A DNA stretch of 64,000 nucleotides from Gnetum montanum (lineage: Eukaryota; Streptophyta; Gnetopsida; Gnetales; Gnetaceae): the NCBI GenBank assembly GCA_015680685.1, contig MNCI01016011.1, positions 163,768-227,767 of the forward strand. The letters are read 5' to 3'. This document shows positions 47,573 to 59,150 of this stretch, in pieces. Both the position numbers and the translations under genes were made by a program. Position 1 is the first letter of the stretch, and each line of letters begins with the position of its first letter. The notes beneath the pieces are model-generated. The model ran no database searches and had not been told where the DNA came from. It saw only the letters and a program-made list of their open reading frames with translations.

Positions 47573-48542
47573 TGAGCATCAAAGTGTCATGTTAATGGGC
47601 CCTCATTAATGCAACCTTGTTGATAGGCCCCCATTGACATAGCCTCATCGATTGGCCCCCATCAATGGGGTCTTGTTTATATGGTGTTTCCCCATTGATG
47701 GGGCCACATCAATGTAGTGTTTGCTATGTTGACAAAGCCCCATCAACACAACCCTAATGAAAAAACTATAAATACAACCTCCTAGCTATGTTTATGGGCA
47801 TTAGATTCATAGTATTAGTAGAGCTCTTATAGTTTGTCTATTTTAAATTTAAAATATTTTTCCCAAGTGCCCGTACCAGGAGTCATTGAGTGTATGGATC
47901 TTTATTCAAGTACTATTGTACCTAAACCACACCAATGTGTATGACAATAAAGATGAGCTTCTTGATAAACCTTGCAGCATTTTTGATAGCTTAAATGTTT
48001 TATTTATGCATTCATTTTTTATTAAATATTCAATCAATTAAGCTAAATTATACTTTAATCAATTAAGCTAAATAGATTAAGTACATAATTATGGCTGCTT
48101 TGATCATAAACATGTATTTGCTTGATAATCCCAACAACATTATTGCTTGGTGCACCATTAGTATAGCACTTGGTAACTTAGTAGTGGATATGTGGGTTCA
48201 GGATGTGTATGAAAAGTGGGACTTGATGCTTATGTTAGGACTAGCTAGAGACCATTTAGTTAGTTAACTTAAATTAGTCATTAAATTACTTCATCTCTTT
48301 CTTTTAGCATCAAACCCATAAAACAAAAAATGATAAAAATCATATGCCTTGATTACACTTAACCATACCATTATGCTTCATAAGTGTAATTGGGAAGATA
48401 ATGAACAACCTATAGGACAAGATTCATTTCCTAGAAGACTAGTGCATTAGAAACTAGAGAGCCCATGGAATTCAATTGGATTACACATGAGTGCTCTATG
48501 ATTCGTATGGTTAGGCATAGGGGTGCCCTTTACCACTCATCA
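47573..48542 (+). repeat. 5' LTR of element B (Athila-like)
   Basis: It begins TGAGCATCAAAGTG and ends ACCACTCATCA just before the primer-binding site, 970 bp. U3 carries repeated CATCAATGGGGCC/CATCGATTGGCCCCC units (47590-47750). CTATAAATA is at 47766-47774, and AATAAA at 47946-47951 is followed by CTTGCAGCATT. A GGTAATCCCAG-like cluster lies at 48125-48190. The end GGTTAGGCATAGGGGTGCC matches element A (minus). Confidence 0.8.
47766..47774 (+). promoter_or_regulatory. TATA box of element B LTR
   Basis: CTATAAATA lies about 190 bp after the LTR start and 170 bp before the poly(A) signal, defining the likely U3/R boundary. The same nonamer is at the equivalent position of four other LTRs in this window. 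Confidence 0.65.
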
Positions 48543-48543
48543 T

Positions 48544-48561
48544 TAGCACCATTGCCAGGAA
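48544..48561 (+). other. Primer-binding site, tRNA-Asp type (element B)
   Basis: TAGCACCATTGCCAGGAA differs from TGGCGCCGTTGCCGGGGA at five positions, every one G-to-A. Three of them destroy CpGs. It sits one base after the LTR end. Confidence 0.85.
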
Positions 48562-48599
48562 CTCTGTTTGTCAAAATGTGCACTATCTAGGTTTAGTGG

Positions 48600-51170
48600 A
48601 TATTATTAATATCATTGGATGAATCCCAACATCAATATCATTCCCAAATAATCTAACTACAAGAGCACACTTTGCGAAATGTCTTCTTCTTGTAGGAAAA
48701 ATGATATGAAACTGTAAGTCCCACAAGAATGCAAAGTCATATATACTCATCCATATAAGTTTATGATTGATTTCACCTTCATCCTACATTAGGATGAACA
48801 AATATGATGGCATGATATGGAAGGCAACATTGTATTGCCCCTTGATCGATCTATGCCTAGGATGCTACTTCAAACTCTTAAGAAGTTAGGAATCTCAAAT
48901 CTTCGAGAAAAATACATTGTGAATGGTTATGACACTCGAGACTACCATCCCACTAACACACAACGTAGGTGAGATTGACATCAGGAGAGGCATCATAAGG
49001 ATGCTAAGGAAAATGGTTCACTAATTCCTTATTCCTATTGAACCAAGATGATAATGAGGGTCCTGCCTCTAAGGACATTCAACATGAAGATGGAAGTCAA
49101 AGTAAGGGATCAAACAAGCATCAAAATGATACGAAACATGATGAACGTGGTTATGATAACCAAGTGGAAATTGGTAGATTTCATGGTGGAGGTAATTCTT
49201 CTCCCTCTTCCCCCTCTTCATTTACATCTACTTCTTCTTTCTCTTCTAATTTTGAAAGATGATGTAGAAGAAACAACCATGATGGAGGTGAGCATAGAGG
49301 TAATAATACTAATCACCATGCCCACAATAATCAAAGAGGTAATTGAGGACATCATCGATGACAGTGAGATCATGATGATGATGAGCCTTTGTTAGCAACT
49401 TGACACATGCTTAACATTGCAAAGGTAGCTAAGATCCCAACTAGGCATGTGAAGAATAGTTAGATCAAGTGCTTAGACATGAATAATACCCTAGGATTTG
49501 TGGTGGGGGGGGGGGGGGGGGGGGGGGGGTATAACTCTGATCCACAGACATTTCTACAAGCTTTCCATGATGCATGTGCCTTGCAAAACATTGAAAATGA
49601 TTGGTAAAAACTCAAACTCTTCCCTAGGATACTTATCAAGGAAGCTAAAAGTTTGTACCAGTTTTTAGAGTGAAAATCTATCCATAGATGAAGTACCATG
49701 CTAGAGTTATTCAATGATAAATATCAAACGTACTCCAGAGTGTCGAATTTGAGAAGGAAAATCTAAGGCTAGAATTAGGGAACACATGAATCCTTGGATG
49801 TTGCCATGGGTAGATACTATTCTCTCTTACATTGATGCCCTAGCCATGATTATTCTCAGAGGAAACAACTCCACCACATCATAGATGGGCTCAAATTAGA
49901 AACCAGAATAACTCTTGGCATTTATGCCCAAGGAAGATTGTTTGAACTAAGAGCTCATCAAATACAAAGGCTAATACAATAGATAGCAAAAGAAGAAGAT
50001 GAGTTACAAAAAGGAAAAGTATAGAAGAATATAATAGAGATCCTTCCATCAAAAAATGGGAGTCTAATTTTGTGACAAGGAAAAGCCACCACTCAATGAA
50101 ATGGTGAACAGGAAAACCTTGACCATACAAAAATATATTTCTAATATTTCAACAAATTTTGATAAATTATGGGACTCTTTGGATGAAAAATTCCAAACTA
50201 ATGAAGATTGCTAAAGAATCCAAAGAGAAAAATAGTGATCACAACCACAAGAGGTGGAAAGAAGCTAAACATGCCTACCAAAGAGGTAAGGACAAAGATG
50301 CTACAATAGAAAAATTTTTGGAGATAGACTCTAATAATGACGTTTTTTATGACATTTATCAATATGAACATCCTAAGGAATGTTTCCCTATGGTGTCACA
50401 CCTACAAAAGTCTGGGGTGTACGTGTTGAATCCTCAACTAGCATGGAGGCAAGTACCTAGACGATTGTCTTATCCTCAAGGTAATCCAAGGTAGTTCCAC
50501 TAGCAATAACAAGCTTACCATCCAAGTGGATCTCTACCACAATCATATGAATAATATCAATAGTGGCACCAACCAAAATCATGGGGAATGCCATTTCCAA
50601 GGCAGTAGTACCTTGATACGAAACCAGATCCATATGGGTAATATGTTTAGCAATTCGTCTCTTCAAGAAGTTCTACCAACCACACCTCATTCCAAAATTA
50701 TTGTTACCCTTCAAAGTACCATCAAACTCATTTACTATCTACTCAAGGGGAGAATCCATATCCTTACCATCCTCCATATCCATCTACACACATCTCTCCA
50801 CCCTAAAACCAGTTACCTCCTAATCTGTCCATGTAGGACAAAATTCCTTCATATCCACAACAACAAAATACTACGAGGGTTGTACATTCACAACTATCTT
50901 TTTAGCCAAGTAGTTTAGATAATAAATCTAGGAAATAACCCTTTTTCTAACCTAATAGTCCTTCCAAACCCTCACAATCTAATGTAGCTGGTCATCCTGT
51001 ATCTCCAACACCCTCATTCTTTGCATCAAATACATTCAAGTACCCTTCAAATCAAACATCACCTTAGATCCATACTATGATGTTAACTCATGTTGTTTCT
51101 GATTGGATCAAGGCTAGCAATCTTCCCATAAAAATATCTAACAACTGATTTACTTACAAATTTCTCAACA
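48600..51170 (+). pseudogene. Gag of element B
   Basis: The Gag core is readable at 49480-49740: IKCLDMNNTLGFV, then YNSDPQTFLQAFHDACALQN, KLKLFPRILIKEAKSLYQFL and LFNDKYQTYS. This parallels element A. A hydrophilic Ser/Asn-rich stretch precedes it (49038-49262). The tail (50159-51060) is Lys-rich, then Gln/Pro/Tyr-rich. Many in-frame stops occur. A 25-base G run at 49505-49529 interrupts the core. The leader frame around 48700-48960 is open in parts but was not recognised. Confidence 0.7.
49505..49529 (+). repeat. Uninterrupted (G)25 tract inside gag
   Basis: Twenty-five consecutive G lie between sequence coding LGFV and YNSDPQ. In element A the equivalent position reads KFMEGYDSNPQ, so the tract probably grew from a short run at the Met-Glu-Gly codons. 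Its exact length may be uncertain in the assembly. Confidence 0.9.
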
Positions 51171-51575
51171 TGAGCCATGTAAGGCTCTTCTTGATTCTAG
51201 TTTTAGTGTCAATCTCATCTCCCATGACATGTACAAGTTCTGGAACCTACCACCTCTCAAGAAGAGCAACATTCATTTAGAATTGGCACATCAATCAGTC
51301 ATTGTCCCTTTGGGATTAGTGGAGGACATTGTGACCATAGTTTCTGGGTGGTCCTATCTTGTTAATTTTCTAGTGATCAAGGTGAAAAATTACAAAGGTA
51401 ACTTCCCCATCATTATTGGAAGGGCATGGGCAAGCACAGTAAAAGTACGTATGGGCATAAGGCACTTTTCCTTGGAAATATCCAAGAAAAATGAATTCGG
51501 ATGTTTAGAGAAGAAGCATGTTTCATGCATCACATATAGTGATAATGGGTGCAATTGTGTGCAAAAGATCTAGTC
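51171..51575 (+). pseudogene. Aspartic protease of element B
   Basis: The frame reads ALLDSSFSVNLISH at the active site, then HLELAHQSVIVPLGLVEDI, YLVNFLVI and FPIIIGRAW, the normal block order of the Ty3 protease. The expected DSG is DSS (GGT to AGT) and the expected VDF is VNF (GAT to AAT); both fit G-to-A. The open part 51229-51573 is only a fragment. It would process Gag-Pol, but the active-site Gly change should inactivate it. Confidence 0.75.
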
Positions 51576-52029
51576 CATCAAGAGTACATTGATTTATAGC
51601 ATGTAATTAATGTGCACATGAAACAAATATCCAAAGGTTTCTATACATAGAAGCCACAAAACAAGAGGATACCTAGTGGCTAATAACTAACTTTGATAGC
51701 AACACATTATGCATGGAACCTACTAAGAGCCTAACATGCACCTATGTCAAAGCATGGATGAACTTGAGCAAGTTCATTGTCAACTCTCTAATGATGAAGA
51801 TGATCATACCTATTAAGGAGTGTTGGAAATCCCTGATAATTTTAAGCAAGAGCTCCTAGAGTTAAAAACTCTAGGGGCTAGCATGGAGTACATATTTTTA
51901 AATAATGGCAAGTTGATCATAATCAATGCAAATCTTGCTCCTAAATAAAAAGATAATTTGTTGCAAGTCATCAACAAATGGCTAGTAGCCTTTGCTTGGT
52001 CATATCCTAAACTAATAGGAATCGATCCA

Positions 52030-52920
52030 AGGATCTGCCAACATCACATCTACACTGACAAAACCATCAAGCCAAGAAGGTAGCCACAAATTTTGCTAAA
52101 CCCCAAGTTGAAGCAGATCATCAAGAAGGAAATAGAACAACTCCTTAATGCAGGGTTCATCTATTTCATTGTAGATAGTTAGTGGGTTAGCCCACTCATA
52201 ATTGTGCCAAAGAAATATGCCAAGTGGCAGGTCTACATTAACTTTAGGTTATTAAACATGGCAACATTTAAAGATCATTTTCCATTACCATTTTTGGATC
52301 AAGTGTTGGACACCATCTTCAAGCATTACTATTATAGCTTCTTAGATGGTTATAGTGGCTATAAACAAATCCAAATTATGATAGAAGATCAGGCCAAGAA
52401 AACATTCATGAGTCCCTCAGGGACTTTTCCATATTGTAAGATGCCATTTGATCTATGTAATTCCCCTACAACATTTCAATGCTTGGTCCTTAGCATTTTC
52501 CAATAGTAGATTGGTAGTAGGGTAGAAGTCTTTATGGATGACTTCTCTACCTATGGGGCTACATTTCAACAAGCCCTAGACCACCTTGAGTAGGTTTTTA
52601 AAAGATGTGTAAAAAAAAACATTAGGCTCAATTAGTGAAAAATCCATTCAATGGTCTAGGAAGGCATAGTACTAGGCACAAAATTACTCAGGTAGGGATT
52701 GAGGTAGACCTTGAAAAGATAAGGGTCATTCAAGGACTCACATGTCAACCAGAGATAGTTAAAGATGTTTGATCATTCCTTGGACATATTGGCTACTACC
52801 GATGATTCATAGAGAATTTCTCTAAGATTGCAAAGTTGTTGGTTGAGCTTACAAAGAAATATGCTTCATTCATCTGGACCAAGGAGTGTGAACATGCATT
52901 CCAACTATTAAAGAATAATC
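52030..52920 (+). pseudogene. Reverse transcriptase of element B (Athila-like)
   Basis: Blocks in order are PKLKQIIKKEIEQLLNAGFI, WVSPLIIVPKK, YINFRLLNMATFKDHFPLPF, FLDGYSGYKQIQI, GTFPYCKMPFDLCNSPTTF and VFMDDFSTYG (52541). The combination FPLPFxDQ...FLDGYSGY...GTFxYxxMPFGLCNAPxTF is typical of the Athila branch of Ty3. The catalytic Asp of FLDGYSGY and both Asp of FMDD are still present. Stops at Gln/Trp positions (for example near 52081, 52182 and 52505) disrupt the frame. Confidence 0.85.
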
Positions 52921-52929
52921 TCATAAAAA

Positions 52930-53500
52930 CTTCAATTCAATGAGCACCAAACTAGTCTAGACCATTTTGTATAATGATAGATCCATCCAATTATGCCTTG
53001 GGAGCTATGCTTATATAGGTGGATGATAAGAAATGTCCATATTACATCCATTGCATGAGCTGAAGCATTATGGATGCATAATTGAATTACACCACATCTT
53101 AGAAAGAATTGATGGTAGTGGTATATGATCCTAAAAATTTTAGGCATTATGTGCTTGGTTATAAAGTATTTATGCACATAGACCACAATACCATCTGCTT
53201 CCTGATGAACAAGATGACTGTGAGCCCCTGTATCATATAGTGGCTTGTGATCTTGCAAAAATTCAATATCACAATGATAGATCAGAAAGGAATTGAGAAT
53301 GTGATTACTAACCACCTCTGTTGGTTAAGATGGGATAATAAAGAGGAGGAGAATCCACTCTCTGATCAATTTTCAAATAAACTCCTCTTTATAGGATCAA
53401 TAAATGACCAAGTGCCCATTGAATCGAAATGGTATGATGGCATCCTCACTTACCTTCTCACTCAAGAGATTCCACAAGATCTAGAATTTAGGAAGAAGTA
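52930..53500 (+). pseudogene. RNase H and connection region of element B
   Basis: The frame reads IMIDPSNYALGAML, then YPKNFRHYVLGYK-like and VFMHIDHNTICFLMNK. The first Asp of RNase H (IDPSNY; consensus CDASDY) survives. The connection WLVILQKFNITMIDQKGIEN, leading to NHLCWLRWD, matches the segment after RNase H in Athila-like Pol. Stops and at least one frameshift occur. RNase H would remove the RNA strand during reverse transcription. Confidence 0.7.
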
Positions 53501-54405
53501 ACAGTCTCTTCATTGGGCAAAGTACTTCATGGAAATCAATGGACATCTTTACAAAATGTGTGCTAATGGCTTAGTTTGTTGGTGTATCCCTGATATAGAT
53601 CAACTATGCATTCTCCAAGATGCTCATGAAGGTCCTTGTGGACACCACAATGTAAGGAGATTCATGGCTATAAAAAATTTGATGGTAGGATACTATTGGC
53701 CTACAATCTTCAAGGACACTCAACAGTTTGTCCAATCTTGTGAGCATTTTCAAAGAGATGGTGGAATGATCACATGAATGGAGGGTTCTAAATAGTGGAT
53801 TTAGCCACTAGAGCCTTTTGACATATGGGGCATTAACTTCATGGATCTCATCACACCCATGTCCAATGAAAAGGCATATATTATCATAGCAATTAACTAC
53901 TACACCAAATGGGAAAAAGTAGCAACTATCACCAATTGTACATCATTCACTACTTCTAGATTTGTACAACAAAATGTTGTAAATAGGTTTGGAATGCCAC
54001 GGGCACTAATTTCTAACAATGGAACTCATTTTATAGGTGCCAATTTTTGAAGACTTATGCAACACTTGGGAGTTGAACATAAATTAACAACACCTTATCA
54101 CCCCCAAGACAATGATCAAGCAAAGGTAACTAATTGGAAGATCACAAAGATCATAATAAGAACCATAAGAAAATATAGGAAAGATTGGAGCACAAAACTC
54201 AACAATACCCTATGGGCCTACTGCTCAACATGGGAACTCCCTATTCGCTACTCTCACTATGAGCTAGTGTACAGAAAAATTCTAATGCTTCTAATTCAAT
54301 CCAAGCTCTATACACTCTCAACAGCCTACAGTATGAATCTTAACCTAAGCCTAACACAAAGAGAAAGATTGATCAACCTAAACATGCTAGATGAAAATTG
54401 ATTAG
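53500..54405 (+). pseudogene. Integrase core of element B
   Basis: The zinc domain reads HEGPCGHHNVRRF...YYWPTIF...FVQSCEHFQR; its last Cys is Phe. The catalytic core has all three acidic residues replaced. GIDFM reads GINFM (AAC, 53835-53837), SDNGTHF reads SNNGTHF (AAC, 54015-54017), and the E of GQAEVTN is K (AAG, 54123-54125). Each is explained by one G-to-A change. The rest (YYTKWEKVA, HLGVEHKLTTPYHPQ) is close to consensus. Integrase would insert the cDNA, but this copy cannot be active. Confidence 0.85.
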
Positions 54406-54464
54406 TGGCCCACTCCTTGAATGAAGTGCACAAGGCATTCAACAAATAATGACATGACCTAAGA

Positions 54465-54760
54465 ATATAGAAAGTAAAATAACCAAGAGATAAGGTTCTC
54501 TACTGGAATTTCACACATGTACTTTAGAAAACCAAATTCCAAACATTGTGGAAATAACCTTATATAATTGACGAAACCTTTTCTTTTGGGGCCATGACCA
54601 TATACAAACCTGAGATCCCAAGCAAAAAGTAGTTGGTAAACATCCAACAAGTAAATATTTTCCATGATCTCAAGTAAGCCAATGCAACAACTACCTTAAT
54701 GAATGGACACTCTCAATTTTTTGGATCTCCACTTTCCAACTCAATCGTAGAGGAGATGGC
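54465..54760 (+). pseudogene. Integrase C-terminal region of element B
   Basis: The frame reads DKVLYWNFTHVL, then PYIIDETFSFGAMTIYKPEI, corresponding to the GDKVLL...PYxVxxxxxxGAxxL end of Athila-like integrase. Stops are present. Pol ends here; the following 1.2 kb has no recognisable frame. Confidence 0.6.
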
Positions 54761-56300
54761 CATCTATGCCAAATCATCCATATGGCTCCTCAATTTTTCT
54801 ATTCTTTGTTTTCCATGTTTTTGATTGTGTAATTTATTTATTTTACAACTTTTTGATTTTCAAAATGTTTCCTATTTTTACACCATTTTTTGTTTTACAC
54901 CATTTTTAGTACTTTTGCATATTTACTAGATATTTTACACTTTCTTATATATTCTACTTTATTTTTTTAGTGTATTTTTCAACTTTTTGCTAATAAAAGT
55001 GCTTTATTGCCAACAGGACATAGTGGTGGTATAGTTGTTACTAATGGTGGTTTGTGCTTTTGTTTGCTAATGTCTAGTTTCTATTTTTACATTTTTGTAC
55101 CAATGACTCAGTCATGATTTCTTTTTCATGAAACAAGTAATGAGTCCATGTCATCCATCCATTCATAAGTTATACGGTTTTCCTTGTTCTAGAAGTTTGA
55201 GATCCTTTTTATTAAAGAAAATTTTAATAAATTTGTGACCTTGGTAGTTTCCACAATTGGGAAGGATTCAAAGGTTTGAACAAGGTGTGACTTCAAGAGA
55301 ACTCAATACTCTTTGTAATCTTCTACTTGAGTTCTTGAATGTTTTTCATGGACTTCTTACCATTCCATTCCAACCAGTAATAGGAAGTCAAATAAAGCCT
55401 TTGTATGGTGTGATTCTCATCCAAAAATCCAAAAAATAAAAATAAAAATAAAATCTAAACAAAAAAAACATGATGGAAATTTAAAGCACATCCCTTAGAC
55501 AAATAAATAAACTACGAGCATTGGTTATGGGACTAGAAAGACATGCACCCATGCCTAAAGGTCGCCTCTAACTAAGGCCCTTTCTCACTTCCTACTTCTC
55601 TTTTCTTCTCTTTATGGAATGGTGGTTGTTTTGTAGGTGCACTCTTATGTCCCAAGGGGATGGATCAATCTTAGAGTGATGATGCAAAGTCATTGAAAGA
55701 GGTTGGTATTGGTCTGGACTAAGGATGGATCTTCTTCAATCATTTTAAACATGAACTTTGCAAGGGACTTCTTATGACTTCAATGTGGAATTCCATTCCA
55801 ACTTCTCCATCATCCATTTCTACTATCCATAACTCACCTTACGATTGATGCCCATGTTCTTGATTCTATGTCTTGGTTAGACATATTTGAATTCCTAAGT
55901 AGAATCTTTCGAGTTTTGGTTCTTAACTTCCATAAGCCATTAGTCACCTATGGGGCCCACAGACTCCTTAGGTCAAGGTTATGCAAGGGTAAAAAGGGCA
56001 TGTGCCTACTATGGGGAGGATCCACTTGCATATCCCTTGGTTAGGTTTGTTAAGCACCTTATCCTTAGGCATTCTTGCAAGAAAAATCTTTCATACATCC
56101 ATCTTCCATATCAGAACATGTGCTCCTTTACATGTTTTGTTTATTAAATACATTCTTCATCAAAATTTTCAATTTTTAAGCTTTCAAAGATCCATTTCAA
56201 TGATTTTATATTATTCTTTGCTTTTCTAGGATTTCATACACCCCAAATTCATTGAAACTTTTCTTATATTTCTTGAGATATTCAAAATTCAAAATTCTGG
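54761..56300 (+). other. 3' non-coding region of element B
   Basis: Two blocks match element A in inverted orientation: 55480-55620 with 40560-40690 (AAAGCACATCCCTTAGAC, then CTAACTAAGG...TTCTCTTTTCTTC), and 55978-56034 with 40146-40200. In element A the 3' LTR begins about 0.9 kb after the second block. In B only a TATA-bearing fragment near 56336 is found, so its 3' LTR is lost or replaced. Confidence 0.55.
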
Positions 56301-56774
56301 CCAATGGGCCTCATCGACATAAGAGAAAAATACTATAAATAGGCATGATCCCACTTGGAAAATTTTACATTTTCTCACAAATGCCAAAGGATTTTTTCAA
56401 ATTTTTAGAGCTCAGAATGTTCCAAAGACCATAACTTATAAATCGTTTATTCATATCACTCCATTTGTTGACCTTGTAGCTACTGGAGGTAAGCTCTTCA
56501 TCATGGGGGCCACAAATGTACCATTTTTGATAGGAAATTTTTTGTGATTTTTTCTAACTTCCAAAAAAGTTTAACTAAAAAATCAACTATTAAACACTAA
56601 ATTACAAGAGTTAAACCTTTCCAATAATCTCCAATGACAATTATAATAAATAATTAATAAAATAATAAATTTTCCATAATCCAACCTTAGCCAAAGCATA
56701 ACTAACTAACTAACAAGAAAGGGTATTCAAAACTTTAAAGTTATACATTATATCTACTAATCCATGGATATGTT
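56300..56774 (+). repeat. LTR-like fragment with TATA box
   Basis: CTATAAATA is at about 56333-56341 and is followed by matches to 5600-5800 (CCAAAGACCATAACTT, TTGTTGACCTTG, CATGGGGGCC). It may be part of an LTR belonging to the following unknown frame, or debris of the B 3' LTR. Boundaries are not visible. Confidence 0.4.
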
Positions 56775-58270
56775 GTGATTGCAGGTGACACCAAAAGAAA
56801 AGCACATGTAGGAAGCAGGACTATCCAAACCAAGGAAAAAATAGCCCAGAATGGGAAGAGGCCAAGAATAGCCCCAAGAAGAACCACTTGCAACCTATGC
56901 CATAGGCCCTCTCAAGGTAGAGGCAAAAGTGAAATCTATCAAACATATTCTAGAACCAGTAGCAGTAGCAATAGAACACTCCCATTGAGATGATGCACCA
57001 GAACAACTAGCAAATCTTTAGGTAACCTTAACAGAGGCTTACCTAAATCAAATCAAATCAAGGGAGGTCTAAAAATTAGTTCTCTAGGAGTTAAATTTTG
57101 GCCCTTTGCTGGAGCATGCACCAAGAGAACTGTAGGACCAGCTAAAGGCCTGTCCAATGTGGCCAATCATCACTTCCACCAAGGAGTGATACATAGGAGA
57201 GACATTCCTATTCTAGAATAATAAGCAACTTGGAGAAATTGTGAAGATTAAGGACATCTTAATGTCCTACTCAATGCAAGCCATTGCTATAGTGCTTAGG
57301 TTGCCCAAAATAAGGATGAACCTTATTGAGATCCCAATGCAAGCGAATCCAAGCATCAAGAAAGAATGGATGAAATGGTGCTATGGCATTAATCGTAAGA
57401 AGTTTGAAGTGCTCACATTGGTAAAGAGGATTCATTATAAAATTTCGGCCTTCCATCTCAATCCCACAATGAGGCCAAGAAAAATCACTACCTTCTCTAC
57501 TTGAACATGCACCGCTCTAGGTGGAAGATTCCGAATCAACCTTCTATAGGTAATCTATTTAGAGATGGATAAGTGATTTAAAGAAAATGAACATAGAATA
57601 AAGGCACTTTCCTTCCCATGTCTCATCGGGAAACTCTATTTAAGGGGAGAGATAGTCTGTTACACCAACAATACCATCAAAACTGTTCCAACCACTAACT
57701 GGGTAGAAATGATGAAGCATAAGACACTTATGATCATAATTCAAGAAGAGGAGCAACAACCACCACCTCCACTTGCCACTCAGACAACAGTGCCAGACAT
57801 CGTTACAACCATCTAACAGTTATGAGAATACAAAAAATGGCTCATGAGTGAACAAAAGCAAAGAGTAGGCATGGGTGATGGGGACTCATCTATATATAGA
57901 CCAGCCATGAATCACCTTAATGAGGTGGCCCAAACAATTAGCTTGATGGGTGAGGGTGGATCCATTTTCTCATCCTAAAGAATGCAACTATATATGAAGT
58001 TGAATCCTAGAACCAAAGAGATCATAGTATCTCTCATAGAACAACAGTCACTCCTAGGAATATTTGGGAATGCTGAGACCTTCTTGGTGTGCTTAGAGGA
58101 AGATGAAGGGGCAACTATAATGATGATGTAGCACTAAGGGTAGAAGACCATAGTAGAAGTGGTCATTGATCATATTGTTAAGATACTTAACACACCTATA
58201 ATGTTTGTACCAAATGTTACTACACTCAAGGATGTGTAGATGTCTACATTGACTAGTTCAAGATGATCCT
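56775..58270 (+). pseudogene. Unidentified decayed reading frame, N-terminal part
   Basis: A basic, Arg/Lys-rich start (56775-56993; contains CNLCHR) leads through stops to an 87-codon open stretch (57241-57504). Key segments there are IKDILMSYSMQAIAIVLRLP, EWMKWCYGINRKKFEVLTL and HYKISAFHLNPTMRPR. After a stop the frame continues with PTTNWVEMMKHKTLMIIIQE and a Gln/Pro run near 57760. Stops lie mostly at Gln/Trp-like positions, so the ancestor was probably one long protein. I do not recognise the family. Its position among retroelements suggests an element-encoded protein, possibly Gag-like. This is inference. Confidence 0.45.
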
Positions 58271-59150
58271 TTGGATTCTATAGAGGCACTCCTTGATGCC
58301 TTTTTCAAGACCAAACATGAAGTGGATGAACTTCACTCCAATCTCTCATTATGTCAACAACAGCTTTTAGAAGACAACTCCCAATGTGCTGCTCTCAGAC
58401 AGCAACTCCACAAGGCTCAAGCGTCTGTTCCTATTTCTGATGATTCTTTTGCAATCCTTGATGTTTTGTAGGAAATGATCTAGACTACAGCTAGAGGTTT
58501 CTGAAAACACCTCTATGTGGAAAATCACACTTGTCAGATTAAGGAACGAATCAAGCAACTTCATTCCAAAAAGCTGCTTATTCACAACCTTTGAATTTCA
58601 ACTCCTAGACTCAAAGCCTCTTCCCCAGAAGGTGATGCTAGCCTCCAACAAGAATTTTTAGCACTTCAGCATGAGCACAATCTTAGGCTTCAAGAGGCCT
58701 ATCTCCATGCTAAAGTCATTTCAGTAAAAGAAAATTGTTAGAAGGTGGAATCTTTCCTACATGACATTGTGCAAAAGCTAGTTGAATACATCTCTTATAG
58801 TCAACAGCCAGCCCCATTCCAAAATGCTCTTTTGCAAAATTGTACCATAAAACTAGAGGAGGTCTTCATCAACGAAAATTTGCAATTTAACATTCATGCT
58901 AATGCTCAAAGAAAAGTAGAGGAGTAATGCAAGAATGTAGCATCTACTACTAAGGATCAGGTAGATTGCCTTAACCCCTTGCCCACGGTTAAGAAATTCT
59001 GTAAAGATACTATGCATTAGGAGTGGGATGCTACATTTCAAAAATTTGGGGAATAGCTGAAAGATTGTGGCATCATTCCCACAAATTTTTCCCTACAACA
59101 AAACCTATGGAAAAATGGCTAGAAAAGGCAAAACCAGAGCACTCAGATAG
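58271..59150 (+). pseudogene. Unidentified frame, coiled-coil part
   Basis: This continues the frame above as a heptad-rich, Gln/Leu/Glu-rich stretch (DELHSNLSLCQQQLLEDNSQ, CAALRQQLHKAQA, LQQEFLALQHEHNLRLQEAY, VEEC). The ORF pieces are 58271-58471 and 58745-58927. Single stops at 58469, 58740 and 58926 can be read through. The pattern predicts long coiled coils. No enzyme motif is visible. Confidence 0.5.
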
